From Sulfuritalea sp. (GTDB lineage Bacteria; Pseudomonadota; Gammaproteobacteria; Burkholderiales; Rhodocyclaceae), in contig NZ_JAFLDR010000019.1 in the NCBI RefSeq assembly GCF_017302275.1, positions 1 through 64,000 of the forward strand: a stretch of 64,000 nt of DNA. The letters are read 5' to 3'. Positions 8,713 to 18,077 of the stretch are shown piece after piece (positions within the stretch are counted from its first letter, which is position 1; each line of letters opens with the position of its first letter). Below the pieces are notes generated by a model. That model saw nothing but the letters and a program-made list of their open reading frames with translations, did not search any database and had not been told where the DNA came from. The position numbers and the translations under genes are program-made.

Positions 8713-10476
8713 TCAGTGCGGCATGGCCTCCCAGGTCTTGCGGATCTGCTCCAGCCGGTGGTTGCCGACGTCGCGCAGGGCGACGAAATTCAGGTAGCCC
8801 TGCATGCGGTTGTTGAGCCGCTTGCGCGTGTCGCCATCAATCGCCAGGCGGCCGGCGGCGAGCTCCTCGAAGCACTTGACGATGCAGGTCGCGGCATTGA
8901 GGTAGACCGCGACGTTCTTGTTCGACTCGGCCAGCCGGGCGAATTCCTCCACGGCACCGAGCAACTGGCCGTGCTTGGCCATGTTGGCGGCGGCGACGTT
9001 TAGCTGCCGCAGGTTTTCGCTGGCACCCTCGGCAATGCGCGTCGCGTGGGCCTCCCAGCCGCCTTTGGCCATCATGGTCATGATGCGCGCCTCGATCGAC
9101 TGGTTGCCGATGTGGTCCTGGTACAGGGCCTGCGCCATCTGGCACGCCGTGTCTTCGTCGCCCATTTCGACCGCGGCTTCGAGCACGAACATCGACTCCT
9201 CGCGATCCAGCTCGTGCCCCCCCGCCGTGGTCGCGCCAAGGGCCTGGCGCATCTTCTGGTAGGCGTCGTCGACCGCCTTGCGGTCGCCCTTGGCCACGGC
9301 AGCGGCATAGGACACCGTCTTGCCGGAAAGCGCATAGGCGGGGTCGCTCTTGTGGAAGTCGGCGAGGTTGGCGGAGAGTCCTTCGAGTCGTTCCAGCGCC
9401 GCCTTGCTGCCGCTCTTGATCAGCATGCCGGCATAGGTGCTGAAATCGCCGGGGCGGATGAAACTCGAACCGCGCCCGTGCCGGTGCATCATCGCATAGG
9501 CATCGATCGCCGTCAGGGGGTCGTCGGTGGCCACCGCGATGCGCGCTATCTCGCGCTGGCGCTGGAGCGACTTGGGGTTCTTCTCCAGCACCAGCTTGAG
9601 CAGCACCTTGGTGGCTTCGAGGTCGCCCTTGCGTTCGTGCACCTTGGCCAGCAGGTCGTGCGCGTGCAGGTAATCCGGATTGTCGTGGATCAGTTCCTCG
9701 ATGATGGCCGCGGTCTCGTCGTAGCGATCGAGGTGGAAGAAGGCGCGCGCCTTGCCCAGCTTGGCCCATGGCAGCACCGGGCGATCGGTCAGGATGGACT
9801 CGAAATGGTCGTAGGCTTCCTGGAAATGCTCCATCTGCAACATGCATTCGCCCGCGATGCGCTGGAATCCGGACGAATGACGCGGGTTGTCCAGCGAACT
9901 GCGCCGGCACACCTCCAGCGCCTCGCCGAAACGGCCGGCATCGAACAGGTCCGTCGCCCCCTTCAGCGCCTGGCGACGATCCCAGGCCTTGCCCAACCGT
10001 ACGTGCAGCATGTCCGGCGAGATGGGCTTGATCAGGTAGTCGTCGGGGGCAAGTTCCACCGCCGAAAATACCTGCTCGTATTTGCGCTCGCCGGTGATCA
10101 TGATCCAGATGGTCGACTGCGGCAGCAGCTTCTGTCGCCTGACTTCTTCGAGCAACTGCTGGCCGTCGCGGGTGTCGGAGAGGATGTAGTCGCACAATAC
10201 GACATCGTAGTTGCCGCGATTCCGTATCCGGTAGAGCGCGTCGTGGTAGCTGTCGGAGACGTCGATCTTGGTGCCGCCCGCGTTCGCTATGGTGTTGCGC
10301 AACCAGACGCGCATGGTCTGCGAGTCCTCGATCAACAGGTAGGACAGAGTGCCGTAGGGGCAGGGCAGGAGCTGCGCGGCGGGCCGCCGCAACGGGGTCG
10401 TGCCAGGCTTGGCGTCGCCACCACCGTCGTCGTCAAACAGTCCATCCAGATCCGTAAGTCCAGCCATCGCCGACAT
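8713..10476 (-). CDS. Response-regulator receiver protein with long TPR region
   Basis: 587-residue cytoplasmic protein. Residues about 45-165 form a CheY-like receiver: acidic pair in [10 protein letters not shown], phospho-acceptor Asp in [14 protein letters not shown], Thr in WIMITGERK and Lys in [13 protein letters not shown]. The rest (about 170-587) is helical TPR-like repeats such as [20 protein letters not shown] and [19 protein letters not shown]. No DNA-binding or enzymatic output domain is seen, so it probably acts by protein contact. No histidine kinase is adjacent. It is convergent with the hydrolase run and divergent from the nodI homologue. Confidence 0.85.
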   Translation of the reverse strand: MSAMAGLTDLDGLFDDDGGGDAKPGTTPLRRPAAQLLPCPYGTLSYLLIEDSQTMRVWLRNTIANAGGTKIDVSDSYHDALYRIRNRGNYDVVLCDYILSDTRDGQQLLEEVRRQKLLPQSTIWIMITGERKYEQVFSAVELAPDDYLIKPISPDMLHVRLGKAWDRRQALKGATDLFDAGRFGEALEVCRRSSLDNPRHSSGFQRIAGECMLQMEHFQEAYDHFESILTDRPVLPWAKLGKARAFFHLDRYDETAAIIEELIHDNPDYLHAHDLLAKVHERKGDLEATKVLLKLVLEKNPKSLQRQREIARIAVATDDPLTAIDAYAMMHRHGRGSSFIRPGDFSTYAGMLIKSGSKAALERLEGLSANLADFHKSDPAYALSGKTVSYAAAVAKGDRKAVDDAYQKMRQALGATTAGGHELDREESMFVLEAAVEMGDEDTACQMAQALYQDHIGNQSIEARIMTMMAKGGWEAHATRIAEGASENLRQLNVAAANMAKHGQLLGAVEEFARLAESNKNVAVYLNAATCIVKCFEELAAGRLAIDGDTRKRLNNRMQGYLNFVALRDVGNHRLEQIRKTWEAMPH

Positions 10477-10649
10477 CGCCTCCCGGCAAGCACTACGCCC
10501 ACACCAAGCCCCGATATGCCCAGCGGCCCGCCGCCATTCGGCCGCGCGCCGTCATCGCATGGTACGCCCGCACGAACGGGTCGATGCGGGCTGTTAGAAT
10601 TTTACCTTCAGCGACGGAACAGGAATATGTGCTGCATCACGGATCGCCC

Positions 10650-11561
<912 letters not shown>

Positions 11562-11599
11562 ACCTGCGCCGCATCCGGCTCGCGCAGCGGAATACGAAA

Positions 11600-11620
11600 A
11601 GTCGGCGCCGGCGCGACGGC
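11600..11620 (+). repeat. 21-bp dispersed repeat (family A), copy 2
   Basis: Reads AGTCGGCGCCGGCG-CG-ACGGC, 39 bases after the nodI stop and just beyond the end of the convergent PAS-GGDEF gene. It marks the left edge of the accessory segment between nodI and nodJ. Confidence 0.85.
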
Positions 11621-11646
11621 AAGCAGACATCGGAAACCACGGACGA

Positions 11647-12687
11647 TCAGGTACCCATGGCGACAACCGGGTCGCCCGTGGCGACCCGGTTGCGCCCTTG
11701 CTGCTTGGCTCGATACAAGGCTTGGTCCGCGATGCCGACCAGTTGCGTCGGCACGGCTTGCATGGAAACGGCCATCGAGGCGACCCCAATGCTGATCGTG
11801 ACATGGTCGGCAATCGCGGACCTCGCGTGCGGCATGGCGAGCTCCTCGACGGCGACGCGAATGCGCTCGGCGACGATGCAGGCCCCCGGCTGGTCCGTGG
11901 TGGGCAGGAGGATGGCGAACTCCTCGCCGCCATACCGGGCGACCTCGTCGCTGGATCGCTTGACGACACTCGACAGGGCGCCGGCGACGCGCCGCAGGCA
12001 TTCGTCGCCCCCCTGGTGCCCGTAGGTGTCGTTGTAAAGCTTGAAGAAGTCCACGTCGATCATGAGCAGTGACAACGCACGGGACTCCCGAGTGGCGCGG
12101 CGCCACTCGGCATTCAGGGTGCTGTCGAAGCTGCGGCGGTTGGCCACGCTGGTCAGTCCGTCGCGCAAGGCCAGGCGTTCGAGCTCGGCCTGGGCCTCCT
12201 TCTGCTCCGTCATGTCGCGCAGTGTTTCCACCACGGCGACCACCTTGCCATGGCTATCGTAGATGGGCCCCGCATCGACGGCCAGGTACAGTCGCGCGCC
12301 CATGCGCGGCATGACGCACCAGTTTTCCGCCTTGCGCCCGTGCGCGGCGGCGGCCTCCCCGCCGACGTGGTCATGCGTGACGTAGAGCGCGTCGATTTCC
12401 CCGGTGCGACCCAGCGCGACCAGGTCGGCCAGGCAGGGACGCGGCTCGTCGTAGAAACCGCGCCAATGTTCCCGGGTGCCGATCACCTCGGCGGCCTTGA
12501 TGCCGGTAAGGCGTTCGCAGGCACGGTTCCAGATGATGACCCGGCACCCGGCGTCGATGACAAAGGTCGGCACCACCAGTTGTTCCATGAGTCGAACGGA
12601 AAAATCCAGCTCGTCGACGCCTTGATGGCTCGCCGGAACGGTTTGCCTGCCGGTCATGCCTGCCTCCATTTGGTCGATATTATCCAT
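11647..12687 (-). CDS. PAS-domain diguanylate cyclase
   Basis: 346-residue soluble sensor enzyme that should make cyclic di-GMP from two GTP. A PAS domain (about 25-150) begins at VRLMEQLVVPTFVIDAG and includes VIIWNRACERLTGIKAAEVI; a GGDEF domain (about 180-340) has the active motif ARYGGEEFAILLP and an RxxD inhibitory site (RSSD) five residues before it, so it should be active and product-inhibited. The start at 12687 (MDNIDQMEAGM) was chosen because the longer frame upstream is only the antisense of a nodI fragment. It lies in the nodI-nodJ gap, opposite in direction. Confidence 0.9.
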   Translation of the reverse strand: MDNIDQMEAGMTGRQTVPASHQGVDELDFSVRLMEQLVVPTFVIDAGCRVIIWNRACERLTGIKAAEVIGTREHWRGFYDEPRPCLADLVALGRTGEIDALYVTHDHVGGEAAAAHGRKAENWCVMPRMGARLYLAVDAGPIYDSHGKVVAVVETLRDMTEQKEAQAELERLALRDGLTSVANRRSFDSTLNAEWRRATRESRALSLLMIDVDFFKLYNDTYGHQGGDECLRRVAGALSSVVKRSSDEVARYGGEEFAILLPTTDQPGACIVAERIRVAVEELAMPHARSAIADHVTISIGVASMAVSMQAVPTQLVGIADQALYRAKQQGRNRVATGDPVVAMGT

Positions 12688-12769
12688 GCAAGTGTAATGG
12701 CTAATCGACGGTATGGGGCTAACTTTCGGCATAGTGGCGAGGCGGCTGCCGGCGCGGTTGGCGCGACGA

Positions 12770-12898
12770 GTCGCCGTTTGCAGTTCCGTGCCACTGCTGG
12801 TCCACCTCGCCGCCCGAACCAGCCGGCGCACCCTGCACCGGCTGGCGAATCTGAAGGACATGTTCCGCAAGCTAACCGGACGCGAGTTGCGCGACTGA
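12770..12898 (+). pseudogene. Degraded 3' end of a second nodI-like gene
   Basis: About 129 bases whose translation ends [22 protein letters not shown], against [22 protein letters not shown] at the end of the intact nodI; the DNA is similar but clearly diverged. Nothing upstream codes for the ATPase core, so it is a remnant. It is followed, like the intact gene, by a copy of the 21-bp repeat within 25 bases of the stop. It lies in the 305-base gap between the PAS-GGDEF gene and the XRE gene, which otherwise holds nothing that I recognise. Confidence 0.8.
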
Positions 12899-12921
12899 TT
12901 CGGGACTATTTGACAAACAAT

Positions 12922-12942
12922 AGTCGGTGCTGGCGATACGGC
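12922..12942 (+). repeat. 21-bp dispersed repeat (family A), copy 3
   Basis: Reads AGTCGGTGCTGGCG-AT-ACGGC, 23 bases after the nodI remnant; one base of the core differs from consensus. Confidence 0.8.
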
Positions 12943-12992
12943 GATATTGCAATCAGGCGCCAGTCTGTAGAAGGCTCGCTGCACCGAACGTA

Positions 12993-13235
12993 TCACAGCT
13001 CTCTCAACCGTTCTTCAACTAACCCCATTAGCTGTGCTGCCGGAATCTTCAGTGCTTCAGCCAAGCCCAATATTGTTGCAAGCGTTGGGCCTTTTTCCGC
13101 GCGCTCAAGAGCGCTGATATGGCTGCGTTCGGTGCCCGCGCGTTCGGCAAGTTGATCCTGTGTGAGCGCCTGTTGCAAGCGCAATTCCTGCAACACCTCA
13201 CCAAAGATCTTCGTCGGTAGCTTCTTGTCCCGCAT
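12993..13235 (-). CDS. XRE-family HTH regulator
   Basis: 80-residue single-domain DNA-binding protein. The Cro/C1-type helix-turn-helix spans about residues 12-70: FGEVLQELRLQQALTQDQLA, ERAGTERSHISALERAEKGP, TLATILGLAEALKIPAAQL. Small stand-alone XRE proteins often control neighbouring accessory genes. It is divergent from a lipoprotein gene, and a perfect inverted repeat lies between them, suggesting it regulates that pair and itself (inferred). Confidence 0.85.
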   Translation of the reverse strand: MRDKKLPTKIFGEVLQELRLQQALTQDQLAERAGTERSHISALERAEKGPTLATILGLAEALKIPAAQLMGLVEERLREL

Positions 13236-13272
13236 AAGCGGGCAAGGTTTGCCTATACACTCCGGCTTGTCT

Positions 13273-13288
13273 GCATACCGTTGTATGC
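13273..13288. promoter_or_regulatory. Candidate operator: GCATAC inverted repeat
   Basis: GCATAC-CGTT-GTATGC, 6-bp perfect arms, in the 104-base gap between the divergent XRE gene and the lipoprotein gene. Position and symmetry suit an operator of the XRE protein; there is no direct proof. Confidence 0.5.
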
Positions 13289-13339
13289 GCTATCCTGCAA
13301 ACATACTCAAATCGCAAGATGATTGTTCAGGGGGACTTT

Positions 13340-14026
13340 ATGACCGGAATCCGATTTGCCACCGCCCTACTCTGCATTCCAGCCCTTGTGGGTTGCTCCC
13401 AGTTGGCAGGGATGCCCAGCGCAGAACCTTTTCCAGACGCGACGCTGCGGAAAGCAAAGTCCGCCGAGCACTGGAATATCATCGCCGGCGACGTCGCCGT
13501 GCAGACGACTGGATTGAGGAGTCGCCCGGAGCTTCAGGGAAAGGCGCTCTATGTCTCGCCCTCGGGGGACAACAGTGATTTCTCTCGTGGATTTCATTCG
13601 ATGCTGATTTCCAAACTCGTCAATGGCGGGCTGAACGTCGCGACGAGGCCCGAGGGAGCCGTTCAAGTCACATATGAGGCGCAGGTCGTCCGGCATCTGG
13701 CGGGCCAAGGCGACTATCAGCCCGGCAGTGTGGCGGCTCTTGCTGGCGGCATAATCGTTGCGCGCGAAATAGCGGTAGGAGGCGCATCGTCCACAGCCAA
13801 GGCGGTCGGTGTTGCCGCGCTTGTTGCCGGTGCGGATCTATTGGCGGCAAATGCCCGGCTACACAGCGCAACGAATACCGAGGTGATCGTCACAACTTCC
13901 TTGGTCGACAACAACAGGTACTTGATGCGGAAGACCGATGTCTATTACATCGAAGACGCCGAAGGAATCATGTTCGAGGCACCGTTCCGTCCGCGGATCA
14001 AAACCTTGGGGGTAACCGGACAATGA
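13340..14026 (+). CDS. Uncharacterised outer-membrane lipoprotein
   Basis: 228-residue predicted lipoprotein: signal peptide MTGIRFATALLCIPALVGC with the lipobox cysteine at about 19, then a mostly beta-rich globular part (AEHWNIIAGDVAVQTTGLRS; ALYVSPSGDNSDFSRGFHSM) and a small hydrophobic patch around VGVAALVAGADLLAANARL. The ATG at 13340 has a GGGGGA ribosome-binding site 4 bases upstream and gives the signal peptide. The stop overlaps the start of the next lipoprotein gene (ATGA). The pair resembles FlgO-type two-gene lipoprotein sets, but I do not recognise this first protein. Base composition is lower in GC than the flanks, suggesting acquisition. Confidence 0.75.
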   Translation: MTGIRFATALLCIPALVGCSQLAGMPSAEPFPDATLRKAKSAEHWNIIAGDVAVQTTGLRSRPELQGKALYVSPSGDNSDFSRGFHSMLISKLVNGGLNVATRPEGAVQVTYEAQVVRHLAGQGDYQPGSVAALAGGIIVAREIAVGGASSTAKAVGVAALVAGADLLAANARLHSATNTEVIVTTSLVDNNRYLMRKTDVYYIEDAEGIMFEAPFRPRIKTLGVTGQ

Positions 14027-14556
14027 GATAAATTGCCGCACTCATATGTGCCGTTGTCTTGAGCGCTGCTTGTGCCACGGGGCCAACCTATCAAGCTGCG
14101 GAAACCAGCGAGTTCACCCAGGCGAACTACTCCGCAGTCGATAAACTTGTCGCGGCCACTGCGGTGCCCATTGCAAAAAGTGCTCCATTGCTCGTGGCCA
14201 CGATGGTCAATATCGACTCACTGAACCAGAGTTCGCGCTTTGGACGCCTGATCTCAGAACAAATCGCAACAAGATTGACCCAGCTGGGTCATGGCGTCGT
14301 GGAAATGAAGTTGCGAAACGACGTGTACATTCGAGAAGGAACCGGCGAACTGCTGTTGTCCCGCGACGTGAGGACTTTGTCCAAGAACCACAATGTCCAA
14401 GTGGTTGTGGTCGGCAACTATGCCGTTGCCGCCGGCTATGCGTATCTGACACTGAAGATGGTTACCGTCACGGACAATCGCGTTGTCGCGGCCGTCAACT
14501 ACCTGTTGCCGCTTACGGAAAACAACAAGGCTTTGCTGATGCAGCCGAGGGAATAG
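14023..14556 (+). pseudogene. FlgO-like lipoprotein gene with a stop at codon 3
   Basis: An ATG at 14023 overlaps the previous stop codon as ATGA, the usual coupled arrangement, but the third codon is TAA: M-R-stop-IAALICAVVLSAACATG. If that codon were AAA, the product would have a perfect lipoprotein signal peptide with lipobox LSAAC. The rest (to 14556) is an intact 160-residue FlgO-like domain: LLVATMVNIDSLNQSSRFGR, LISEQIATRLTQLGHGVVEM, SRDVRTLSKNHNVQVVVVGN. Other starts in frame are ATT at 14032 or TTG at 14059; the TTG start would lose the signal peptide. Either a nonsense mutation, a sequence error, or a non-standard start. Confidence 0.6.
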
Positions 14557-14676
14557 AGGGCCGCAGGGATAGCCGGTTGCTTCAGTCGAAGAACTGCGCC
14601 TACCAAGTCCTATGTAGTGAATCTCGGCCGGAACAGCTTGGCTCTGGATCGAAGTGGATTTCCGGCCACTCGAATC

Positions 14677-14697
14677 GCCGTACCACCAGCGCCGACT
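14677..14697 (-). repeat. 21-bp dispersed repeat (family A), copy 4
   Basis: Minus-strand reading AGTCGGCGCTGGTG-GT-ACGGC, between the FlgO-like gene and the higB operator. Confidence 0.8.
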
Positions 14698-14716
14698 ATT
14701 GACAGGCACACGCCGT

Positions 14717-14735
14717 TGATACCAATTTGGTATCA
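14717..14735. promoter_or_regulatory. higBA operator candidate
   Basis: TGATACCAATTTGGTATCA is a perfect 9-bp-arm palindrome around one central base, 15 bases before the higB start. Toxin-antitoxin operons are normally repressed by the antitoxin bound to such a site overlapping the promoter. Confidence 0.75.
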
Positions 14736-14749
14736 TGCTACAGTGGCGC

Positions 14750-15043
14750 ATGCGGATCATTGCGCTATCCACCTTGCGGACCTTCTGGGAAAAGCACCCG
14801 GATGCCGAAACACCTTTGCGGTCCTGGTATGCCTTGGCGGGCCGGGCACACTGGAAAACACCGGCAGACATCAAGGCGGAGTATCGCAATGCCAGCTTCG
14901 TCGCCGATCGCAGGGTGGTATTCAACATCAAGGGCAATGACTATCGGCTGGTGGTGGCGGTTCGCTACGATCGGGGTCTGATGTATGTTCGTTTCGTCGG
15001 CACGCATCGGCAGTACGACAGGATCGACGTGGAAACAATCTAG
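14750..15043 (+). CDS. higB: HigB-family toxin (mRNA interferase)
   Basis: 97-residue toxin of the HigB/RelE superfamily, a ribosome-dependent mRNA endonuclease. Family features: MRIIALSTLRTFWEKHPDAE, ADIKAEYRNASFVADRRVVF, NIKGNDYRLVVAVRYDRGLM and the C-terminal YVRFVGTHRQYDRID with the conserved histidine-tyrosine end. The ATG at 14750 was chosen over that at 14735 since the latter overlaps the palindrome and adds five atypical residues. Followed after 9 bases by the antitoxin gene: toxin first, as is usual for HigBA. Confidence 0.9.
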   Translation: MRIIALSTLRTFWEKHPDAETPLRSWYALAGRAHWKTPADIKAEYRNASFVADRRVVFNIKGNDYRLVVAVRYDRGLMYVRFVGTHRQYDRIDVETI

Positions 15044-15052
15044 GAGGCCGAC

Positions 15053-15445
15053 ATGGAACTCAAGCCCGTCCGCAACAAGAAGGAATATCAGGAGGCGCTG
15101 GCCGAGGTCGAGCGCCTGTGGAACGCACCGGCGAAGTCGGCCGAGGCGGACCGTCTCGACGTGTTGGCCATGCTGATCGAACGCTACGAGCGGCAGCACT
15201 TCCCGATCGCCGATCCCGATCCCATCGAATTCCTCGGCCACGTCATGGAAAGTCGTGGCCTGACACGCAAGGACATGGAAGCCTACATCGGGCCGCGTGG
15301 CCGCGTGGCCGACATCCTGAACCGCACCCGGCCGCTGACCCTGGAGATGATCCGGCGTCTCGCCGATGGCTTGCAGTTACCTGCCGAGGTGCTCATCAAG
15401 CCCTACCGCTTGCGCCGTGAAGCCGGTGAGCTGGAAGCGGCATGA
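15053..15445 (+). CDS. higA: HigA-family antitoxin with HTH domain
   Basis: 130-residue antitoxin and probable autorepressor. The N-terminal half (ELKPVRNKKEYQEALAEVER; VLAMLIERYERQHFPIADPD) matches the HigA type that neutralises HigB; the C-terminal half is an XRE-type helix-turn-helix (VMESRGLTRKDMEAYIGPRG, RVADILNRTRPLTLEMIRRL). A good GGAGG ribosome-binding site precedes the ATG. It ends 40 bases before nodJ. Confidence 0.92.
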   Translation: MELKPVRNKKEYQEALAEVERLWNAPAKSAEADRLDVLAMLIERYERQHFPIADPDPIEFLGHVMESRGLTRKDMEAYIGPRGRVADILNRTRPLTLEMIRRLADGLQLPAEVLIKPYRLRREAGELEAA

Positions 15446-15485
15446 CCGCTGGTCAGGCATCCGCCTTCCCGCTTCGACGCCTTCC

Positions 15486-16268
15486 ATGAGCGCCCAACTC
15501 CTCCTGCCGCGACTATCCCTGCGTGCCTTCGCCGTCTGGCGACGCAACTTCCTGGTCTGGAAGAAACTGGCGATCCCCTCGCTGCTGGGCAATCTGGCCG
15601 ATCCGATGATCTATCTGTTCGGCCTCGGCTACGGCCTCGGCGGGCTGCTGCCGCAGGTCGGCGGCGTGTCCTACATCGCCTTCCTCGCCGCCGGCACGGT
15701 GTGCGCCTCAACCATGAACGCGGCCTCCTTCGAGGCGCTCTACTCGGCCTTCTCGCGCATGCACGTGCAGCGCACCTGGGAGGCGATCATGAACGCGCCG
15801 GTGACGCTGGAAGACGTGATGGCCGGAGAGTTGCTCTGGGCGGCGGCCAAGGCCACGCTGTCGGGAATCGCGATCCTGCTGGTGATCTGGGTGCTGGGCC
15901 TGATCGGCTCGCCACTCGCGCTGTGGGCGCTGCCGGTGATCTTCCTCACCGGGCTGGCCTTCGCCGCGCTGGGCCTGATCGTCACCGCGCTGGCGCCGTC
16001 CTACGACTTCTTCATGTACTACTTCACCCTGTTCATCACGCCCATGGTGTTGCTGTGCGGCGTGTTCTTCCCGACCGAACAGTTGCCGCCCGCGGTGCAG
16101 GCGGTGGCGGCCTGGCTGCCGCTGACGCATGCGGTGGCGCTGGTGCGGCCGCTGCTGTTCGGCGAAATCCCTTCCGGCATCATCGGCCACATTGCCGCGC
16201 TGCTGGCGGTCGCCGCGATCGCCTTCGGCATCGCCTCGGCGCTGATCCGCCGCCGCCTGCTGAAGTAA
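15486..16268 (+). CDS. nodJ: ABC-2 type exporter permease, NodJ family
   Basis: 260-residue inner-membrane permease with six hydrophobic segments. NodJ-type features: LRAFAVWRRNFLVWKKLAIP, LLGNLADPMIYLFGLGYGLG, TMNAASFEALYSAFSRMHVQ, TWEAIMNAPVTLEDVMAGEL and CGVFFPTEQLPPAVQAVAAW. It is the natural partner of the NodI homologue at 10650. The ATG at 15486 gives MSAQLLLPRLSLRAF; the longer frame upstream overlaps higA. Substrate unknown. Confidence 0.9.
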   Translation: MSAQLLLPRLSLRAFAVWRRNFLVWKKLAIPSLLGNLADPMIYLFGLGYGLGGLLPQVGGVSYIAFLAAGTVCASTMNAASFEALYSAFSRMHVQRTWEAIMNAPVTLEDVMAGELLWAAAKATLSGIAILLVIWVLGLIGSPLALWALPVIFLTGLAFAALGLIVTALAPSYDFFMYYFTLFITPMVLLCGVFFPTEQLPPAVQAVAAWLPLTHAVALVRPLLFGEIPSGIIGHIAALLAVAAIAFGIASALIRRRLLK

Positions 16269-16291
16269 AATAAGGCCAGAGGCAAATTGGT

Positions 16292-16351
16292 CGCCCGCCC
16301 CCCTATCCCCCCTCACGGGGGGCTACTGTCTGGCTCGCTGCGCTCGATTGT
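16292..16351 (-). repeat. GC-run palindromic repeat (family C), copy 1
   Basis: CCCCCC-TCAC-GGGGGG hairpin (16307-16322) preceded by CGCCCGCC and followed by GGCTCGCTGCGCTCGATTG, i.e. the reverse orientation of the copies at 24885 and 26868. Intergenic between nodJ and thiS; may act as a terminator-like hairpin although no T-run follows. Confidence 0.65.
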
Positions 16352-16387
16352 GGCTAAGCACTCTTATTCTTGTAGTTCACGTTACGC

Positions 16388-16588
16388 ATGAACCTCATCA
16401 TCAACGGCGAAGCCCAACAACTGGCGGCACCGCTTTCCGTCGCCGCGCTGCTCGAGGCACGCGGACTGGCCGGCAGGCGCGTTGCCGTGGAGCGCAACGG
16501 CGAAATCGTGGCCAAGAGCCGCCATGCGGACACCCTGCTCGCCGACGGCGACCAGATCGAAATCGTCGTCGCCGTCGGCGGCGGCTGA
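16388..16588 (+). CDS. thiS: Sulfur carrier protein ThiS
   Basis: 66-residue ubiquitin-like sulfur carrier for thiamine thiazole synthesis. It begins [12 protein letters not shown] and ends in the required Gly-Gly ([10 protein letters not shown]), the end that is adenylated and thiocarboxylated. thiG follows after 21 bases, the usual order. I see no TPP riboswitch upstream. Confidence 0.95.
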   Translation: MNLIINGEAQQLAAPLSVAALLEARGLAGRRVAVERNGEIVAKSRHADTLLADGDQIEIVVAVGGG

Positions 16589-16609
16589 AATTTTTCGGAA
16601 CCCGAAACC

Positions 16610-17407
16610 ATGAGCAACGATACCCTCGTCATCGCCGGCAAAGCCTATCGCTCGCGCCTGCTGGTCGGCACCGGCAAGTACCAGGATTTCGCCCAGACGC
16701 GCGCCGCGATCGACGCCTCCGGCGCCGAGATCATCACGGTCGCCATCCGCCGCACCAACATCGGCCAGGAACCCGGCCAGCCCTCACTGCTGGAAGTGCT
16801 GCCTCCCGCGCAATTCACCATCCTGCCCAACACCGCCGGCTGTTACACGGCGGACGACGCGGTGCGCACCCTGCGCCTCGGTCGCGAACTGCTCGATGGG
16901 CACCCCTTGTGCAAGCTCGAAGTACTGGGCGATCCGCAAACGCTGTTCCCCAACATGCCGGAAACGCTGAAGGCGGCCGCAACCCTGGTCAAGGACGGCT
17001 TCCACGTCATGGTGTACTGCTCCGACGACCCGATCCAGGCACGCATGCTGGAAGACATCGGCGTCGTCGCGGTGATGCCGCTGGCCTCGCTGATCGGCTC
17101 CGGCATGGGCATCCTCAACCCGTGGAACCTCAAGCTGATCATCGAGCAGTCGAAGGTGCCCGTGCTGGTGGATGCGGGCGTCGGCACCGCGTCCGACGCG
17201 GCCATCGCGATGGAACTCGGCTGCGACGGCGTACTGATGAATACCGCGATCGCCGCGGCGAAGGACCCGGTGCTGATGGCCGGCGCCATGAAGAAGGCGG
17301 TCGAAGCCGGCCGCGAGGCATTCCGCGCCGGGCGCATGCCGAAGAAGTTCTACGCCGCGACCCCCAGTTCGCCGGTCGGCGGAATGATCGGGCAAGGTGG
17401 CAAATGA
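16610..17407 (+). CDS. thiG: Thiazole synthase ThiG
   Basis: 265-residue TIM-barrel enzyme that builds the thiamine thiazole from deoxyxylulose 5-phosphate, dehydroglycine and ThiS-thiocarboxylate. Motifs: [72 protein letters not shown] and the C-terminal [13 protein letters not shown]. The catalytic lysine lies in the KLEVLGD strand. The gene end merges into a GC-rich stretch related to repeat family C. Confidence 0.96.
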   Translation: MSNDTLVIAGKAYRSRLLVGTGKYQDFAQTRAAIDASGAEIITVAIRRTNIGQEPGQPSLLEVLPPAQFTILPNTAGCYTADDAVRTLRLGRELLDGHPLCKLEVLGDPQTLFPNMPETLKAAATLVKDGFHVMVYCSDDPIQARMLEDIGVVAVMPLASLIGSGMGILNPWNLKLIIEQSKVPVLVDAGVGTASDAAIAMELGCDGVLMNTAIAAAKDPVLMAGAMKKAVEAGREAFRAGRMPKKFYAATPSSPVGGMIGQGGK

Positions 17408-17477
17408 GCCCCCTCGACAGTGCCGCGTCGCTCCGTTCTTCCCCCAGGGGGCCAAGAGGCACTTGGGGCGGCCCGGC

Positions 17478-18077
17478 GTGTCGCTTGTGAAACACCTCGT
17501 CGCCTGCGCACTTTGTATCCCGCTGTTCGGCCCGGTGCAGGCGGCGGACGCCACGCCGCAACCAACGCCGGCGATGGCACAGGCGGCGTCCGAACTCAGG
17601 CCGCGGCATCAGGGCTATGCCTTCGAGCAACCGCAACTGCTGCTGCGCCAGCGCCTGTTCGGCCTGGCGCACGGATTGTCGATGCTGGCGGCGGCCTGCC
17701 TCGACCTGCCGCGGCATTCGACGCCGATCCAGGATGCCTACGCGAGCTGGCATGGCAAACAGACCGGCACCATCGAGGTGCTGGTGCTCGACCTCGCCCG
17801 CTACTATTTCGGCGAGCGTGCCGACGAGGCCAGCTGGTTCGACCTGGCGCGCGCACTGGGCCTCAACGACAGCATCGAGCCTGCCTTGCGCGACGTCAGC
17901 CTGGACGATGCCTGCGCCAGCCTGCCGCAGGCGATAGTCGGGCCGCGCTACGATTTCGCGCGACTGCTGGCGGACGCCGCCGCGCCCGACAGCCCGGCGA
18001 CGGTGGCGAACGCCGTGCCGCCGGCGACCGAAGGAAGTCCTCGTGGGACGCCGACTTCCCCCAAGCCCGCCGAATGA
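17478..18077 (+). CDS. Secreted protein of unknown function
   Basis: About 199 residues. The GTG at 17478 (or 17487) gives a signal peptide, [19 protein letters not shown], cut before ADATPQP. The mature part is mainly helical ([60 protein letters not shown]) with two cysteines ([19 protein letters not shown]) that could pair. The end is a low-complexity Ala/Pro/Thr tail. I do not recognise a family. It overlaps trmB by 4 bases, so it is translated with it. The frame extends upstream to 17397, but that part is the GC-run repeat and was left out. Confidence 0.65.
   Translation: MSLVKHLVACALCIPLFGPVQAADATPQPTPAMAQAASELRPRHQGYAFEQPQLLLRQRLFGLAHGLSMLAAACLDLPRHSTPIQDAYASWHGKQTGTIEVLVLDLARYYFGERADEASWFDLARALGLNDSIEPALRDVSLDDACASLPQAIVGPRYDFARLLADAAAPDSPATVANAVPPATEGSPRGTPTSPKPAE

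Noticed and set aside
16269-16387. TPP riboswitch before thiS-thiG
   Set aside because: No CTGAGA-type conserved core; the gap is filled by a GC-run palindrome.
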